The notes beneath the pieces were generated by a model. The model saw only the letters and a program-made list of their open reading frames with translations, was not told where the DNA came from and ran no database searches. The position numbers and the translations under genes were made by a program. This document shows, piece after piece, positions 32,426 to 42,220 of a DNA stretch of 64,000 nucleotides; within the stretch, counting starts at the first letter, position 1; every line of letters begins with the position of its first letter. This DNA comes from Duganella sacchari (GTDB lineage Bacteria > Pseudomonadota > Gammaproteobacteria > Burkholderiales > Burkholderiaceae_D): positions 1 to 64,000 of the forward strand of contig NZ_FRCX01000009.1 in the NCBI RefSeq assembly GCF_900143065.1, given 5' to 3'.

Positions 32426-33534
32426 GGCGCAGGCGCCATGTCAAAGCGGGCGCTGACCTGGCGGGCCAGGCTGGCCCAGCTGAAATCAGTGGCCAGCCGC
32501 GCGCGTGCCGCCTGCCCCATCGCGTGCGCACGGGCCGGATCGGCGAGCGCGGCCTGAATTTGCTGCGCCATGGCGGCCAGGTCGTTCGGCGCCACCAGCC
32601 AGCCGGTCTCGCCCTGGATCACCAGTTCGCGGTAAAACAGGAAATCAAACACCACCGCCGGCAAGCCCATGGCCATCGCCTCCAGGCACGTGCCCGGCAA
32701 GCCCTCGTAGTAAGAGGTCGACACATACACCTTGCTGCGGCGGTAGTAGCCGGCCATCTCGGCAAACGCCACCTTGCCGGTCAGCGTGACGTTGGGCAGC
32801 GGGCCCAGTTCCGCCTTGACGTGCTCATCGTCATCACCGTAGCCCACGATGCAGATGCGGATCTGCGGCTGCTCGCGCACCAGTCGCTGGCACAGTTCGA
32901 CCATTGGCCGGCTGCCCTTGCGGCGCTCGATACGGCCACAGAACAGCACGTCGATATCCTGGGTGACGCCCGGCGCAGGCACAAAGCGCTCCAGGTCGAC
33001 GCCATTCGGGATGATGGCCATCGGCCCCTTGTAGCCGTAGCGCAGCACTTCCTGGCGGCCCTGTTCGGACAGCGTAATCACGCTACGCACGCGACGGAAA
33101 ATGAAGTGCTCCATGCGCATCTTGATCCACAACGACAGCGCCCCCCACTGGCTCTGGAACAGCGGCTGCTCATAGTAGCGGCCCGACATGCCCAGATACG
33201 TGGTGTGCGCGGTCAGCAATACTGGCACCTCGCGCGGCAAGAACAGCCCGGGTATCAGCGGCGGGAAATGGAAGTTGATGCCGGTGATGGTACCGTCCGC
33301 GTACAGCTGGCGCAGCAGGCGGCGCACCTTGAGGCTCCATTCGATCAGACTGAAGCGGCTGGAAGTGATCGGAATGTGCATCATCTCAACACCCGGATAG
33401 CTCAACTCTTTGCGGTGCTCGTCGCCAGTCACCAGCAAGATCCGCTGGCCCGGCGGTAGATTAGACAAGTACGAATCCAAGTAGCGGGCAATGCCGCCCA
33501 CGCCGTAAAACTGCGGATAAACAATGGCGATCAT
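32422..33534 (-). CDS. glycosyltransferase family 4-like protein
   Basis: 370 residues. Acceptor domain MIAIVYPQFYGVGGIARYLDSYLSNL; donor domain from about residue 190 with IDVLFCGRIERRKGSRPMVELCQRLV and STSYYEGLPGTCLEAMAMGLPAVVFD (E-x7-E motif). Four-base overlaps with both neighbours indicate coupled translation. It adds one sugar of the repeat unit on the cytoplasmic side. Specificity is unknown. Confidence 0.9.
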   Translation of the reverse strand: MIAIVYPQFYGVGGIARYLDSYLSNLPPGQRILLVTGDEHRKELSYPGVEMMHIPITSSRFSLIEWSLKVRRLLRQLYADGTITGINFHFPPLIPGLFLPREVPVLLTAHTTYLGMSGRYYEQPLFQSQWGALSLWIKMRMEHFIFRRVRSVITLSEQGRQEVLRYGYKGPMAIIPNGVDLERFVPAPGVTQDIDVLFCGRIERRKGSRPMVELCQRLVREQPQIRICIVGYGDDDEHVKAELGPLPNVTLTGKVAFAEMAGYYRRSKVYVSTSYYEGLPGTCLEAMAMGLPAVVFDFLFYRELVIQGETGWLVAPNDLAAMAQQIQAALADPARAHAMGQAARARLATDFSWASLARQVSARFDMAPAP

Positions 33535-34727
33535 GCGCGACTCCCGAAAATGTGATGCAGGTCCGCCACCAGGCGTTCCCAGGTAAATACTTCCAGCACC
33601 CGTTCGCGGGCGCGCCGCGCGATATGATGCCGGTACTCCGGCTGGTCCAACAGCTTATCGACGGCCTCCACAATGGCAGCCGGGCTGTCCGGGGCCACCA
33701 GCACCCCCGTCTCGCCATCCAGCACCAGCTCCGGTATACCGCCCACCGCGCTGGCCACCATGCACGTGCCGGCGGCCATGGCTTCCAGCACCACCAAGCC
33801 GCTAGGCTCCTGCCACACCGAGGGCACCACGGCGATATCCGCTGCAGAGTACAAGTATTTGAGCTGGTCGTGCGGCAGATAGCCGGTAAAAATAATGGCA
33901 TCCTTGACCGGCGCGGCCAATGCGATCAAGCTTTCCACGTAAGGCGTGGACGCTGCGCCGGCAAAGAACGACGACCCGGCAATCACCAGCCTGGTCTCGG
34001 GGCGGCGCGCATGCAGTTGGCGAAATGCCTCGATCAGCACGTGTACGCCCTTGATCTCAACGAGCCGTCCGACATATAGCAAATGGCACAGACCTGGATT
34101 ACGTGGCAGCACAGCCGCCAAGCGTTGGCCGGCCTCATCGCCATAAGGCCTGAACACATCGGGATCGGTGGCATTGAGCACCACGGCAAATTTGCCTGCA
34201 TGTTCAGGGAAGTGGCGCGCGGCCTGTCGCAGCAAATACTCGCTAATGAAAACCACGCAATCGGCCTTGCTCAATGCGCGCCGGTAGAACGGCCGGAACA
34301 GGCGGATCGACAAATGGTCGTTATGCATGTGCAGAACCAGTTTCTGACTTGGCTGCTTGCTGATGAAGAAGAGCAGATTGGGCTCATTGTGGATATTGAT
34401 GATATCCACCTTCAGCGCCCGTACGGCAGCGCCCGCGCGGCGTCCATACGACCACACGTTCTGCAGCTTGGCGACATAGCGCAACGGATTTTTCCAGGTC
34501 ACTCGGTCCTTCAGGCGTGCCCACCAGCGTTCAGCGGCGGTCCAGGGAATACCGATGTGATTAAGCGGACTGGCCACGCCGTCGCCGGCCGGCCGCGAAA
34601 TGACCGTCACCTCGGTCTGCCCATCATGCATGCGCTCGAACGCTTCCTGCACCCAATGCTCCACAGCCCCGCCCTGCACCGCTGGCACAGGCAAAAGCTC
34701 TGGAACGACTACCGCGATAGACGCCAA
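33531..34727 (-). CDS. glycosyltransferase family 4-like protein
   Basis: 398 residues. It appears to start at TTG 34727, preceded by AGGGAGTGAG; no suitable ATG lies nearby. GT-B fold: IAVVVPELLPVPAVQGGAVEHWVQEAFERM at the start, HNEPNLLFFISKQPSQKLVLHMHNDH, then the donor domain LLYVGRLVEIKGVHVLIEAFRQL and VPSVWQEPSGLVVLEAMAAGTCMVASAVGGIPELV (E-x7-E). It resembles CotSA/spore-coat-like GT4 members. Substrate unknown. Confidence 0.9.
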   Translation of the reverse strand: MASIAVVVPELLPVPAVQGGAVEHWVQEAFERMHDGQTEVTVISRPAGDGVASPLNHIGIPWTAAERWWARLKDRVTWKNPLRYVAKLQNVWSYGRRAGAAVRALKVDIINIHNEPNLLFFISKQPSQKLVLHMHNDHLSIRLFRPFYRRALSKADCVVFISEYLLRQAARHFPEHAGKFAVVLNATDPDVFRPYGDEAGQRLAAVLPRNPGLCHLLYVGRLVEIKGVHVLIEAFRQLHARRPETRLVIAGSSFFAGAASTPYVESLIALAAPVKDAIIFTGYLPHDQLKYLYSAADIAVVPSVWQEPSGLVVLEAMAAGTCMVASAVGGIPELVLDGETGVLVAPDSPAAIVEAVDKLLDQPEYRHHIARRARERVLEVFTWERLVADLHHIFGSRA

Positions 34728-34771
34728 GACTCACTCCCTCTTCAATTGATCAAACCAGTTGGGCCACCGAC

Positions 34772-35875
34772 TCAGGCCAGCGACAGGTATTGTGCATGAG
34801 CCCGCGCGATGGTGGGCCACTGGTACTTGGCGCTCTTGTCGGCCAACTCGGCCGCATAGCGTGCATAGTCGGCGCGCATGCGCGCGATGGCATCGGCAAA
34901 TTCCGCTGCTGGCTGCTTGCCTGCGGTAAGCAGTCCGGACCAGTCACGCAAGGTCTCGGCAAAATCGCCGATGTCAGTGGCGATGAAGGGACGGTCAAAC
35001 GCCATGGCCAGCTTGATCACGCCGCTCGTGGTCCCCTCCAGATAAGGCAAGGCCACTGCATGCGCTGCCGTGAAGTAGTACTGGACGCGTTCAAACGGAA
35101 TCATGTGATCGTGCAGGATGACGTTGGGTGCATCCTTGTAGCGGTCCAGCTCCGCCGCCGCAGCGGCTGGCAGGGTACTGCCCCGACCGCCTGCGACAAC
35201 GAATTTGATGTGAGGCTGGTCGCGCATGAGCTCACTGGTATGCAGGAATTCCAGAATGCCCTTGCGCACATCGATATGGCCAAAGAACAGCACCACGAAG
35301 TCGTCCGGGCCAATGCCCGGCAACTCGGCCCGGGCCTGCTCGCGCGTCAGGGGCGCCAGGCGGAAAATGTCGTAGATACCATGCGGCACCAGCAGCGGTT
35401 CTGTATGCACGCCCATGGCGCGCAAGCCCTCGACGCTGCGCTCGGAATGCACAATCAGCTTATCGAAGCGGCGATAGAACCAGGCACACACCATGCGGCT
35501 CCATGGTTTGGGTTCGTGCGGCAGCAAGTCATGAATGGTGAGCGCCATGCGGATACCGAACAGACGCAGCAGCATGACGATCCAGCCTTCCAGCAACGGA
35601 TATTTGAGCCAGGACTGCCACAGCACCAGTTCCGGCCGGGTTTTGAGGGTGTAGGCAATATAGCGCAAAATATCTACCGGATACTGGCGCGTGCGACGGA
35701 ACAGGCTCGCATAGGGGAAGTTCACCTGGTAGCGGGCCGGGTCATAGCTGGCGGCAGTCACCAGGGTAACATCGGCCAGCTTGTCGAGCTCGCGGCACAG
35801 CGAAACTGCGTAATCGGTGAGGCCGCTGTTACCGGTAAAAGACACCACATGGATGCGGCGGGAAGAGGTCGTCAT
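34772..35875 (-). CDS. glycosyltransferase family 4-like protein
   Basis: 367 residues. N-domain: RRIHVVSFTGNSGLTDYAVSLCRELDKLADVTLVTA, with LTIHDLLPHEPKPWSRMVCAWFYRRFDKLIVHSERS. C-domain: DFVVLFFGHIDVRKGILEFLHTSELM, and VALPYLEGTTSGVIKLAMAFDRPFIATDIGD, where the second Glu of the usual motif reads as a neutral residue. It lies 44 bases before the next gene. Probably adds a sugar to the repeat unit; specificity unknown. Confidence 0.85.
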   Translation of the reverse strand: MTTSSRRIHVVSFTGNSGLTDYAVSLCRELDKLADVTLVTAASYDPARYQVNFPYASLFRRTRQYPVDILRYIAYTLKTRPELVLWQSWLKYPLLEGWIVMLLRLFGIRMALTIHDLLPHEPKPWSRMVCAWFYRRFDKLIVHSERSVEGLRAMGVHTEPLLVPHGIYDIFRLAPLTREQARAELPGIGPDDFVVLFFGHIDVRKGILEFLHTSELMRDQPHIKFVVAGGRGSTLPAAAAAELDRYKDAPNVILHDHMIPFERVQYYFTAAHAVALPYLEGTTSGVIKLAMAFDRPFIATDIGDFAETLRDWSGLLTAGKQPAAEFADAIARMRADYARYAAELADKSAKYQWPTIARAHAQYLSLA

Positions 35876-35903
35876 GGGAATATCCGGACTAAAAAAGACA
35901 GGC

Positions 35904-36947
35904 TCAGGTCTGGCGCTTGCGGGTGTTGAGGCCGCGCGGAGGCAAGCCCAGCAGTGCCACCAGCGACCATTTCATTTCAAAGAAATCGCGGCGCAAGGCT
36001 GCGCGGCCGAGTTCCAGCAGCATGCTGGCATACAGCAGCGGCAGGCGCGCCGGGAAAAAGCGGCGCGTGAACTTGACCCGGTTGTGCTGCAGATAATACA
36101 GCGCAGTGGCCGACAGCTTGCCGCGCGCACCGGTACCGATCGAGCCGCCTTCCTTGTGATACACCAGGCTATCCGGCGCGTAGACCAGCCGGTAGCGGCC
36201 CGCCGCACGGCGCGCCCAGTCAAATTCTTCGTAGTAGAGGAAGTAGTCCTCGGCCATCAGCCCCACATCGCGCAAGAAGGCATCGCTGACCATCATCGAG
36301 GCGCCAGCCACATAGGCCATGCGCTGTTCAATGGCAGCCGCATCCAGCGGTGCGGCCGCCGGCTGATTGGCAGCCAGCGGCGTGGAACGGCAGCGCCATG
36401 GATTGTAGGCGCTGCCGCCGGCCACCTGCACTACCTGCGCCGCATAATAGTGGCGCAGCGTCGAGCCGCCGATGCCGGCCTGCCGGTCCGCCGCCATGCG
36501 TGCCACCAGCTGGCCCAGCGAATCCGGTTCGACCACGGTATCGTTATTGAGCAGCCAGTAGTATGCAAACCGGCCGCTGGCCAGCGCATGGCGCAGGCCA
36601 ACGTTGTTACCACCGGCAAAGCCAAAATTGCCGCCCGTGTCGATCAGCGTCAGCGGCACGTCGTGCGCCGGCGGCTGCAGCGCCTGCTCGGCATTCAGCC
36701 GGACATAGGGAACCGGCTTGGCCAGCGGTGTCGCGCGCAGGCGCTGGAAGCCTTCGGCGCCGCCCGCCTCCAGACGGCCTTCGGCCCAGGCCTGGATGTG
36801 TTCCAGCGAGCCGTCAGTAGACGCATTGTCGCAAACGATGACGCGGAAATCCGGGTAGTCGCTACGCAGCAGCGTCTCGAGGCACTCGATGGTGTCGACC
36901 CAACCGTTCCAGTTGAGCAGCACCACGGCTACCGGCTGCACACTCAT
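35904..36947 (-). CDS. glycosyltransferase family 2 (rhamnosyltransferase-like)
   Basis: 347 residues with a GT-A fold. ATG 36947 starts VQPVAVVLLNWNGWVDTIECLETLLRSDYPDFRVIVCDNASTDGS. The DxD-like site is in YYWLLNNDTVVEPDSLGQLVARM (about residues 120-135), and EDYFLYYEEFDWARRAAGRYRLVYAPDSLVYHKEGGS is the conserved EDxxxxxR-type region. It resembles dTDP-rhamnosyltransferases (WbbL-like); dTDP-rhamnose genes lie at the left end of the window. ATGA overlap with the polymerase gene. Confidence 0.9.
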   Translation of the reverse strand: MSVQPVAVVLLNWNGWVDTIECLETLLRSDYPDFRVIVCDNASTDGSLEHIQAWAEGRLEAGGAEGFQRLRATPLAKPVPYVRLNAEQALQPPAHDVPLTLIDTGGNFGFAGGNNVGLRHALASGRFAYYWLLNNDTVVEPDSLGQLVARMAADRQAGIGGSTLRHYYAAQVVQVAGGSAYNPWRCRSTPLAANQPAAAPLDAAAIEQRMAYVAGASMMVSDAFLRDVGLMAEDYFLYYEEFDWARRAAGRYRLVYAPDSLVYHKEGGSIGTGARGKLSATALYYLQHNRVKFTRRFFPARLPLLYASMLLELGRAALRRDFFEMKWSLVALLGLPPRGLNTRKRQT

Positions 36948-38467
36948 CGCTGTCCCCGGTCTTCGCTGGCGCGCTGTTCCTTGAGCACCAGCAGCAAGGC
37001 GCACACCACCGCCACATAGAACAGATTGAACTCAATCGACAGCACCGCACGCGTGGCCAGCACGCCGATCAGCGACACTGCCAGCACACGGGCCATCAGG
37101 CGCGGTCCCGGATCGGTTTCAACAAAGGACAGTCGCAAGCCCATCGCGATAAAACCGATGAACACGCCAAGGAACAGCAGCAGTCCCGGTACACCGGAGT
37201 CCAGCGCCATGGTCAGATAATAGCTGTCGACCGACACGCGGCCCTTACTGGCCTTGAAACCAACCTGGTAGTTGCCCATGCCAGCGCCGTACCCCAGCAC
37301 CGGTTGCTTCTCCAGCTTGGGCAACCCCATTTTGTACTGCATCACGCGGGCCGTACTGCTGCCGCGCTCATACACGTCACGTCCCTGCACCAGTCCGGCC
37401 ACAACCGGTACTGCCGCCATCGCCAGCGTCACAATGCCAATCAGGCCGATCAGCGAAAGCAGGCCGCGCGCTGTAAAACCACCACGACCACGCATGTTTT
37501 CGATGAAATATAACACCAGCGTCAGTCCTAGCACCGCTGCACCAGTCAGAATCGCAGAGCGTGTCCCTGACAGCAAAACGCCGCCCATAATCAGCGCCAG
37601 TGCAGCCGAGCCAGCCACCTTGTAACGCTGCTGAGCACTGGAAAACAGCAGATACACTGCCATCGGCAATGTCATCATGAGGAACTCCGCCATGACCATC
37701 GGGTGCTCAAACGTCGATTGCACGCGATTGCCGCCGTCACGCAGCTTGTCCGCCAGCGCGGCCGCCACCACATCATTATCTGCGGGTACCAGCTTGGCAA
37801 ACAGGTTGTGGCCAACCACACGTTCCAGACCACCGAGCAGCGCCACCACCATGGCGCCAGCCACCATCAGCTTCATGATCCAGGCCACATCGCGGCGGTC
37901 ACGCAGGCTCGACATGGCGACAAAGAACACCACGTGGAAGTTGAACACGCTCCAGCCGAACTGGACGAATGAGTAGACCGGCAGCTCGGAGGCCAACGCA
38001 CTGGCCAGGCGCCACAGCAGGAAGGCCAGCAGCAGATACAATGGCCAACCGCCGGCACGCCAGCGGCGGAAGAAGCGCTGCGACAGCACCGGCGAGGTAA
38101 ACATCTTGTATACCCAGTAGCCCAGCAGTGTCAGCGTCAGCAGACGCTTGGGCTCGATGCCCGGCAAGCCGCCGGTACTGAACACCACGTACGACGGCCA
38201 CAGCATCGAGGCCAGCAGCACGCCCACCACCAGCGCATTCAGGCGACTGGCCGGATCGTCGGTGCTCTTGGGCGCAGCCCACACCAGCACCAGCACCAGC
38301 GGCATCGACAGCACCGCCATCAACCGCACGGCCGTGCCCGGATCCAGGCCGATCAGCGCGCCGACCACGAACGCGGCCAGCACCACGCCCAGCACCACCA
38401 TGGTGCCGACCAGCACCGAGGCCAGCTTGCCGCGCTTGCGCGAGGCGGAGAAAGTATAGGTACTCAT
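36944..38467 (-). CDS. O-antigen ligase/polymerase (Wzy-like) membrane protein
   Basis: 507 residues with about 12 membrane segments. The signature region is in the large periplasmic loop and following helices: GGNRVQSTFEHPMVMAEFLMMTLPMAVYLL, GVLLSGTRSAILTGAAVLGL, and PVLGYGAGMGNYQVGFKASKGRVSVDSYYLTMALDSGVPGL. This is the Wzy_C/O-antigen ligase pattern. It probably polymerises lipid-linked repeat units in the periplasm. It begins one base into the stop of the FrhB-like gene. In this locus it is the only polymerase candidate. Confidence 0.87.
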   Translation of the reverse strand: MSTYTFSASRKRGKLASVLVGTMVVLGVVLAAFVVGALIGLDPGTAVRLMAVLSMPLVLVLVWAAPKSTDDPASRLNALVVGVLLASMLWPSYVVFSTGGLPGIEPKRLLTLTLLGYWVYKMFTSPVLSQRFFRRWRAGGWPLYLLLAFLLWRLASALASELPVYSFVQFGWSVFNFHVVFFVAMSSLRDRRDVAWIMKLMVAGAMVVALLGGLERVVGHNLFAKLVPADNDVVAAALADKLRDGGNRVQSTFEHPMVMAEFLMMTLPMAVYLLFSSAQQRYKVAGSAALALIMGGVLLSGTRSAILTGAAVLGLTLVLYFIENMRGRGGFTARGLLSLIGLIGIVTLAMAAVPVVAGLVQGRDVYERGSSTARVMQYKMGLPKLEKQPVLGYGAGMGNYQVGFKASKGRVSVDSYYLTMALDSGVPGLLLFLGVFIGFIAMGLRLSFVETDPGPRLMARVLAVSLIGVLATRAVLSIEFNLFYVAVVCALLLVLKEQRASEDRGQR

Positions 38468-39690
38468 TACATCCCCGACGGTTGACGGTTAAGGGCCAGA
38501 CGTTTCACCATGCCCAGGAAGTTCTTGGCATTGGCTTTCAAGCCGCCCATCCAGGCGGTGCGCTGCAAGCGCAGGCGATGGTAGGCTGGCGCCGGCCGGC
38601 CCATCAGGCGCAGCGCCAGCACGCGCGCCAACACCATCTGCTTGCGGTTTTCCTGATACGGCTGCATCTTGCGGATTTCATCCACATCCAGCGGCGCGAC
38701 CGACAGATAGCCTGCCGCCGTGGCCTCGGCCAGCAGCTGCTCGCCCTGGCCGGTGCGCGAGATCACCAGGCTGCGGCCCTCCTGTTCGGCAAAGTCGGGA
38801 TAACCGTCCTTGCCATACCAGGCGTCCGCGCACACCACATCGGCGAACTCGCCGATGCCGTCCGGGCAGATCTTGCAGCGCGCCTGCAGGTGGCGGTTGA
38901 GCACCGTGCCCCAGGAGGTCGCATAATCGGTTTCGTGCACGGCGCCTGCGTGGGTTTCCACGCGCGTCATGCCGGGCCAGCCATTGCCGCGGTAGGCAAA
39001 GCTGCGCACCTCGTCCGGCTGCACGTCAAAGCGTTTCAAAATCGCTACCGTGCCCTTCATGCTGGGCACGCCCGCACACATGAACGACAGCATGTACGGC
39101 ACTTTTTCATTGACCTGCGGATTGTGCTGGGCATATTTGCGCAGCGCTGCCACATCGCACGGCTTGCCGACAAACGCAAAGCGGCCCGGGCGCGCCAGCA
39201 ACGCGTCGATGCCGGTCAGCGGCGCCGACGGCGCATAGCGCGAGCCGGCGTTCGCCAGCACTTCCGCGCGGTTGTGGCTGAGCTTGATTTCATTGATCAG
39301 CGGCTCGCTCAGCGAGGCGCCGATATGCAGCACGTAGTCGACCTTGCCGCTTTCCAGCAGGTAGCTCAGCAGCCCGGAAATGGCGCCGCCCGACGAGCCG
39401 CCATGGCGCAGCGCCGGGTCCAGCGCATAGCCGGTACGCACCGCCACCAGCGGCCCCCACAACGGATGGTAGCTGGCCGTCTCGCGCGCATGGGTCAGCC
39501 CCAGGCCCGGGCAGACGGCGCGCACCAGCGTGTCATCGGCCGGCGTCAGCGGCTGCAGCAGCACCGGCCGCAAAAAGCCGTGCTGGTTGAACGCCATCTT
39601 GGCCTTGCCGCCCGTGACCGACTGGCACAGGCCGCAGCCCGTGCACAGGCCGCCAGCGCTTATGGTCTCAAGCAACGGTAGTTTTGCCAC
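38467..39690 (-). CDS. coenzyme F420 hydrogenase/dehydrogenase beta-subunit (FrhB)-like protein
   Basis: 407 residues. CTGCGLCQSVTGGKAKMAFNQHGFLRP at the N-terminus is a ferredoxin-like iron-sulfur motif. GGSSGGAISGLLSYLLESGKVDYVLHIG, GKPCDVAALRKYAQHNPQVNEKVPYMLSFMCAGVPS, and CKICPDGIGEFADVVCADAW match the FrhB family and supply further cysteines. Members occur in polysaccharide clusters, often beside pyruvyl transferases, with unknown reaction. It overlaps the pyruvyl transferase gene by 23 bases. It could reduce a sugar or the pyruvyl donor (speculative). Confidence 0.85.
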   Translation of the reverse strand: MAKLPLLETISAGGLCTGCGLCQSVTGGKAKMAFNQHGFLRPVLLQPLTPADDTLVRAVCPGLGLTHARETASYHPLWGPLVAVRTGYALDPALRHGGSSGGAISGLLSYLLESGKVDYVLHIGASLSEPLINEIKLSHNRAEVLANAGSRYAPSAPLTGIDALLARPGRFAFVGKPCDVAALRKYAQHNPQVNEKVPYMLSFMCAGVPSMKGTVAILKRFDVQPDEVRSFAYRGNGWPGMTRVETHAGAVHETDYATSWGTVLNRHLQARCKICPDGIGEFADVVCADAWYGKDGYPDFAEQEGRSLVISRTGQGEQLLAEATAAGYLSVAPLDVDEIRKMQPYQENRKQMVLARVLALRLMGRPAPAYHRLRLQRTAWMGGLKANAKNFLGMVKRLALNRQPSGM

Positions 39691-40849
39691 GTAAATTCCT
39701 CAGCGTTTGTTCGACAAAGTCTTCGTAACGGCGCAGCTTGATATCGGCAATCGCATTGCCGCGGTCCACCGCCTGCTTGAGCTCGGCGCGCTGTTCCAGC
39801 CCCTTGAATACCAGGTCCAGAATCTGCTCGGTGGTGGCGGCTTTGCAATCGCCGTAATGGGGATATTCTAGCGCGGTAAACAAGCCGTTGAACTTGCGGC
39901 TGTAGGCCAGCGGCACTACTGGCACACCGCTCGAGAACGCCGCGATGCACGCATGCATGCGGGCGCCGGTAAAGAAGTCCATGCCGGAAATGAAGGACTT
40001 GGCTTCGCTTGGCGAACCGAAGCGCGGCGCCAGGCGCAATGCCGGATAGTCCTGCTGCAGGCGCTGCGACACCAGGTAGTCGTCTTCCACCGGCAGATCA
40101 TGCGCCAGCACGTGCGGCACCAGCCAGACGTCGCAGTCGCCGCGCGCCAGCAGGCGTTCAATCATCTGGCGCGTCATGGCGGTGTAGTCGAGGCTCAGGC
40201 CCAGTTCGTTGGCGCCGGTATAGCCGCCGTTGTACAGCAGGCCGGAGACGTTGATGCCGACCTGCAGGCGCTCGCCGGCGCTGCGCTGCGGGCGCTGGAA
40301 CGGCAGGCGGAACGCCACGTCCACCACCTCGTCGGCGTGCGCGGTCAGACCATGCTCGCGCAGATAGCCAAACGACAGGCCGTCACGCGCAAACACGCGG
40401 CGGCAGCGGCGTATCACCGCATGCGCCATCAGGCGGCTGACCGGACGCTCGAACGGGCCGATGGTTTGCGGGCTCAGTACCAGCGGACGGCCCTTGAGCA
40501 GCGCCACCGATTTGGCAAACACCTGCATGCGCAGGCGCGCCATGCCGTAGATATCGGTAAAGCTGTCGCCTTCGCCGATATCAAACACCACGTCGCACTG
40601 GCCGATCTGCGACGGGAACGGCGAGATGCCGGCCAGCGTGCGCTTGATCGAAATCGGCACACCGGTTTCCAGCTGCAGGTCGCCGGCAAAGTAGTTCATG
40701 CCGCCGGTGGTGCCGAACACGCGGAATTTCACCTCCACGCCGGCGCGCACGGCCGCCTGGCGAATAATCGCGATTTGCGATTCGGTCAGTGCGCCCACCC
40801 CGAGGTTGTCCGAGGAGGTCGAGTGCCATAACAGTCCGATAAGTAGCAT
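39668..40849 (-). CDS. polysaccharide pyruvyl transferase family protein
   Basis: 393 residues. Family features: LWHSTSSDNLGVGALTESQ at the start, CDVVFDIGEGDSFTDIYG, PLVLSPQTIGPFERPVSR, VFARDGLSFGYLREHGL, and the C-terminal MDFFTGARMHACIAAFSSGVPVVPLAYSRKF. It transfers pyruvate from phosphoenolpyruvate onto a sugar as a ketal, giving the polymer negative charge. The 23-base overlap with the FrhB-like gene suggests joint function. It starts four bases after the flippase stop. Confidence 0.88.
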   Translation of the reverse strand: MLLIGLLWHSTSSDNLGVGALTESQIAIIRQAAVRAGVEVKFRVFGTTGGMNYFAGDLQLETGVPISIKRTLAGISPFPSQIGQCDVVFDIGEGDSFTDIYGMARLRMQVFAKSVALLKGRPLVLSPQTIGPFERPVSRLMAHAVIRRCRRVFARDGLSFGYLREHGLTAHADEVVDVAFRLPFQRPQRSAGERLQVGINVSGLLYNGGYTGANELGLSLDYTAMTRQMIERLLARGDCDVWLVPHVLAHDLPVEDDYLVSQRLQQDYPALRLAPRFGSPSEAKSFISGMDFFTGARMHACIAAFSSGVPVVPLAYSRKFNGLFTALEYPHYGDCKAATTEQILDLVFKGLEQRAELKQAVDRGNAIADIKLRRYEDFVEQTLRNLRGKTTVA

Positions 40850-40853
40850 AGTT

Positions 40854-42140
40854 TTATATTCGCAGTAAAAAGAGCGCGACGCCCAGCACGCCGCAAGTCA
40901 TACCCAAAGTCACCGTGTTGAAACCGGAAGGAACGCGCCGGCGCCACAGCGCCGCCCCGTAAATCACCAGCAGTGCCGCCGCCGCCAGCGACAGCGACAT
41001 CAGCATGCCGGCCAGCCCGTAGCGGCCGATCAGCAGCGGCGCACTGCCCGCCAGCAACGCCAGCGCGGTCATCTGCGCCCACACGCGCACCTTCTGCGCC
41101 CCGCTCGCCGTCAGCAGCACCCCTTGCGAGGCGGCCACATAGCGCAGCAGCATGAGCAGGCCGATGTAAGGCCACAGCGGGACCAGGTCAGCGTAGCGGT
41201 TGCCATAGACCAGCGACGACAACGTGCCGCCCAGCACCCCAAAGCCGATCCAGCCTGCCACGCCCATGCCCAGCATTTGCAGATTGAGCTTGGCCGACAG
41301 ACGCTTGAGCTCGTCCGGCTGGTCCAGCTTGTTGGCCAGCGCCGGCAGGAACACATTCCCCAGCACCGGTGCAAACTGCATGGCGCCTTGCAAGAAACGC
41401 ATGCCGGCCTGATAGATGCCGACTCCCGCCGGCCCCAGATAGTGATTGACGATCAGCGTGTCGACCTGCTGGAAGAAACTGGTAAACCCCAGATCCACCG
41501 CGTAAGCGAAGCTGTCGCGCAAGGTGGCCAGCGCGCTGCCCAATCCCAGCCCGCGCCACGCCATGGCGCCGAGGATACGGCGGTAGCTGTACCACGACCA
41601 CAGCAATCCTACCAGCCGCGAGGCAACAAAGCCCACACCGATGAGCATCAGGCTGGCGCCGGCCATGGCCAGCGCACAAATCAGCACGAAGTGCACCAGC
41701 GAACTGAACAGTGCAACCTTGGTCTCTTCATGGAATTTCCCAACGCCGCGGAACGCCACCAGGAAGAAATCGGCAAACGAACCCAGCATCGAGGCCGCCA
41801 GCAGCAAGCTGAAAAACAGCGCATCGCCGCGGCGCGCCGGCAGCAGCGCAAAATACAGCAGCACCAGCACCACCACCACCACGCTCAGCAACAGCTTGGC
41901 AACAAAGATGCGCCCCATGATATGCGGCAGGTCGGACGGCGCGCGGCCGATCTCGCGCAGCATCTGCGGCCCGAAGCCGTACTCCAGTGGCAGCAGGAAC
42001 ACCGACGCCAAGGTGAAATTGTAAAACAGCCGGCCGAAGTCTTCGGGGCCAAACAGCCGTGCCAGTGCAATGAACAGCACCAGCGACGACAGCAGGCGCA
42101 CCAACGTCGACGCGGCCATGAAACCGGTATTTTTTAACAT
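40854..42140 (-). CDS. Wzx-like polysaccharide flippase
   Basis: 428 residues with about 12 membrane helices. The start MLKNTGFMAASTLVRLLSSLVLFIALARLFGPEDFGRLFYNFTLASVF is the typical polysaccharide_synt N-terminus. It should flip lipid-linked repeat units across the inner membrane. Its gene follows epsI after an 80-base gap holding a short GC hairpin, so it begins the second part of the locus. Highly hydrophobic throughout, as expected. Confidence 0.9.
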   Translation of the reverse strand: MLKNTGFMAASTLVRLLSSLVLFIALARLFGPEDFGRLFYNFTLASVFLLPLEYGFGPQMLREIGRAPSDLPHIMGRIFVAKLLLSVVVVVLVLLYFALLPARRGDALFFSLLLAASMLGSFADFFLVAFRGVGKFHEETKVALFSSLVHFVLICALAMAGASLMLIGVGFVASRLVGLLWSWYSYRRILGAMAWRGLGLGSALATLRDSFAYAVDLGFTSFFQQVDTLIVNHYLGPAGVGIYQAGMRFLQGAMQFAPVLGNVFLPALANKLDQPDELKRLSAKLNLQMLGMGVAGWIGFGVLGGTLSSLVYGNRYADLVPLWPYIGLLMLLRYVAASQGVLLTASGAQKVRVWAQMTALALLAGSAPLLIGRYGLAGMLMSLSLAAAALLVIYGAALWRRRVPSGFNTVTLGMTCGVLGVALFLLRI

Positions 42141-42197
42141 CTACTTTCGCCTATTCCAGGATATTTCCAACGCCGGCCCCCCTCAGTCGGCGGCGGC

Positions 42198-42213
42198 GGG
42201 GCCAGCAGGCCCC
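42198..42213. repeat. GC hairpin between epsI and the flippase gene
   Basis: GGGGCC (42198-42203), AGCA, GGCCCC (42208-42213). It lies directly after the epsI stop and has no T-run on the minus strand, so it is not a standard terminator. It may stabilise or attenuate the transcript between the two parts of the operon. Confidence 0.4.
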
Positions 42214-42220
42214 TCTCCCC

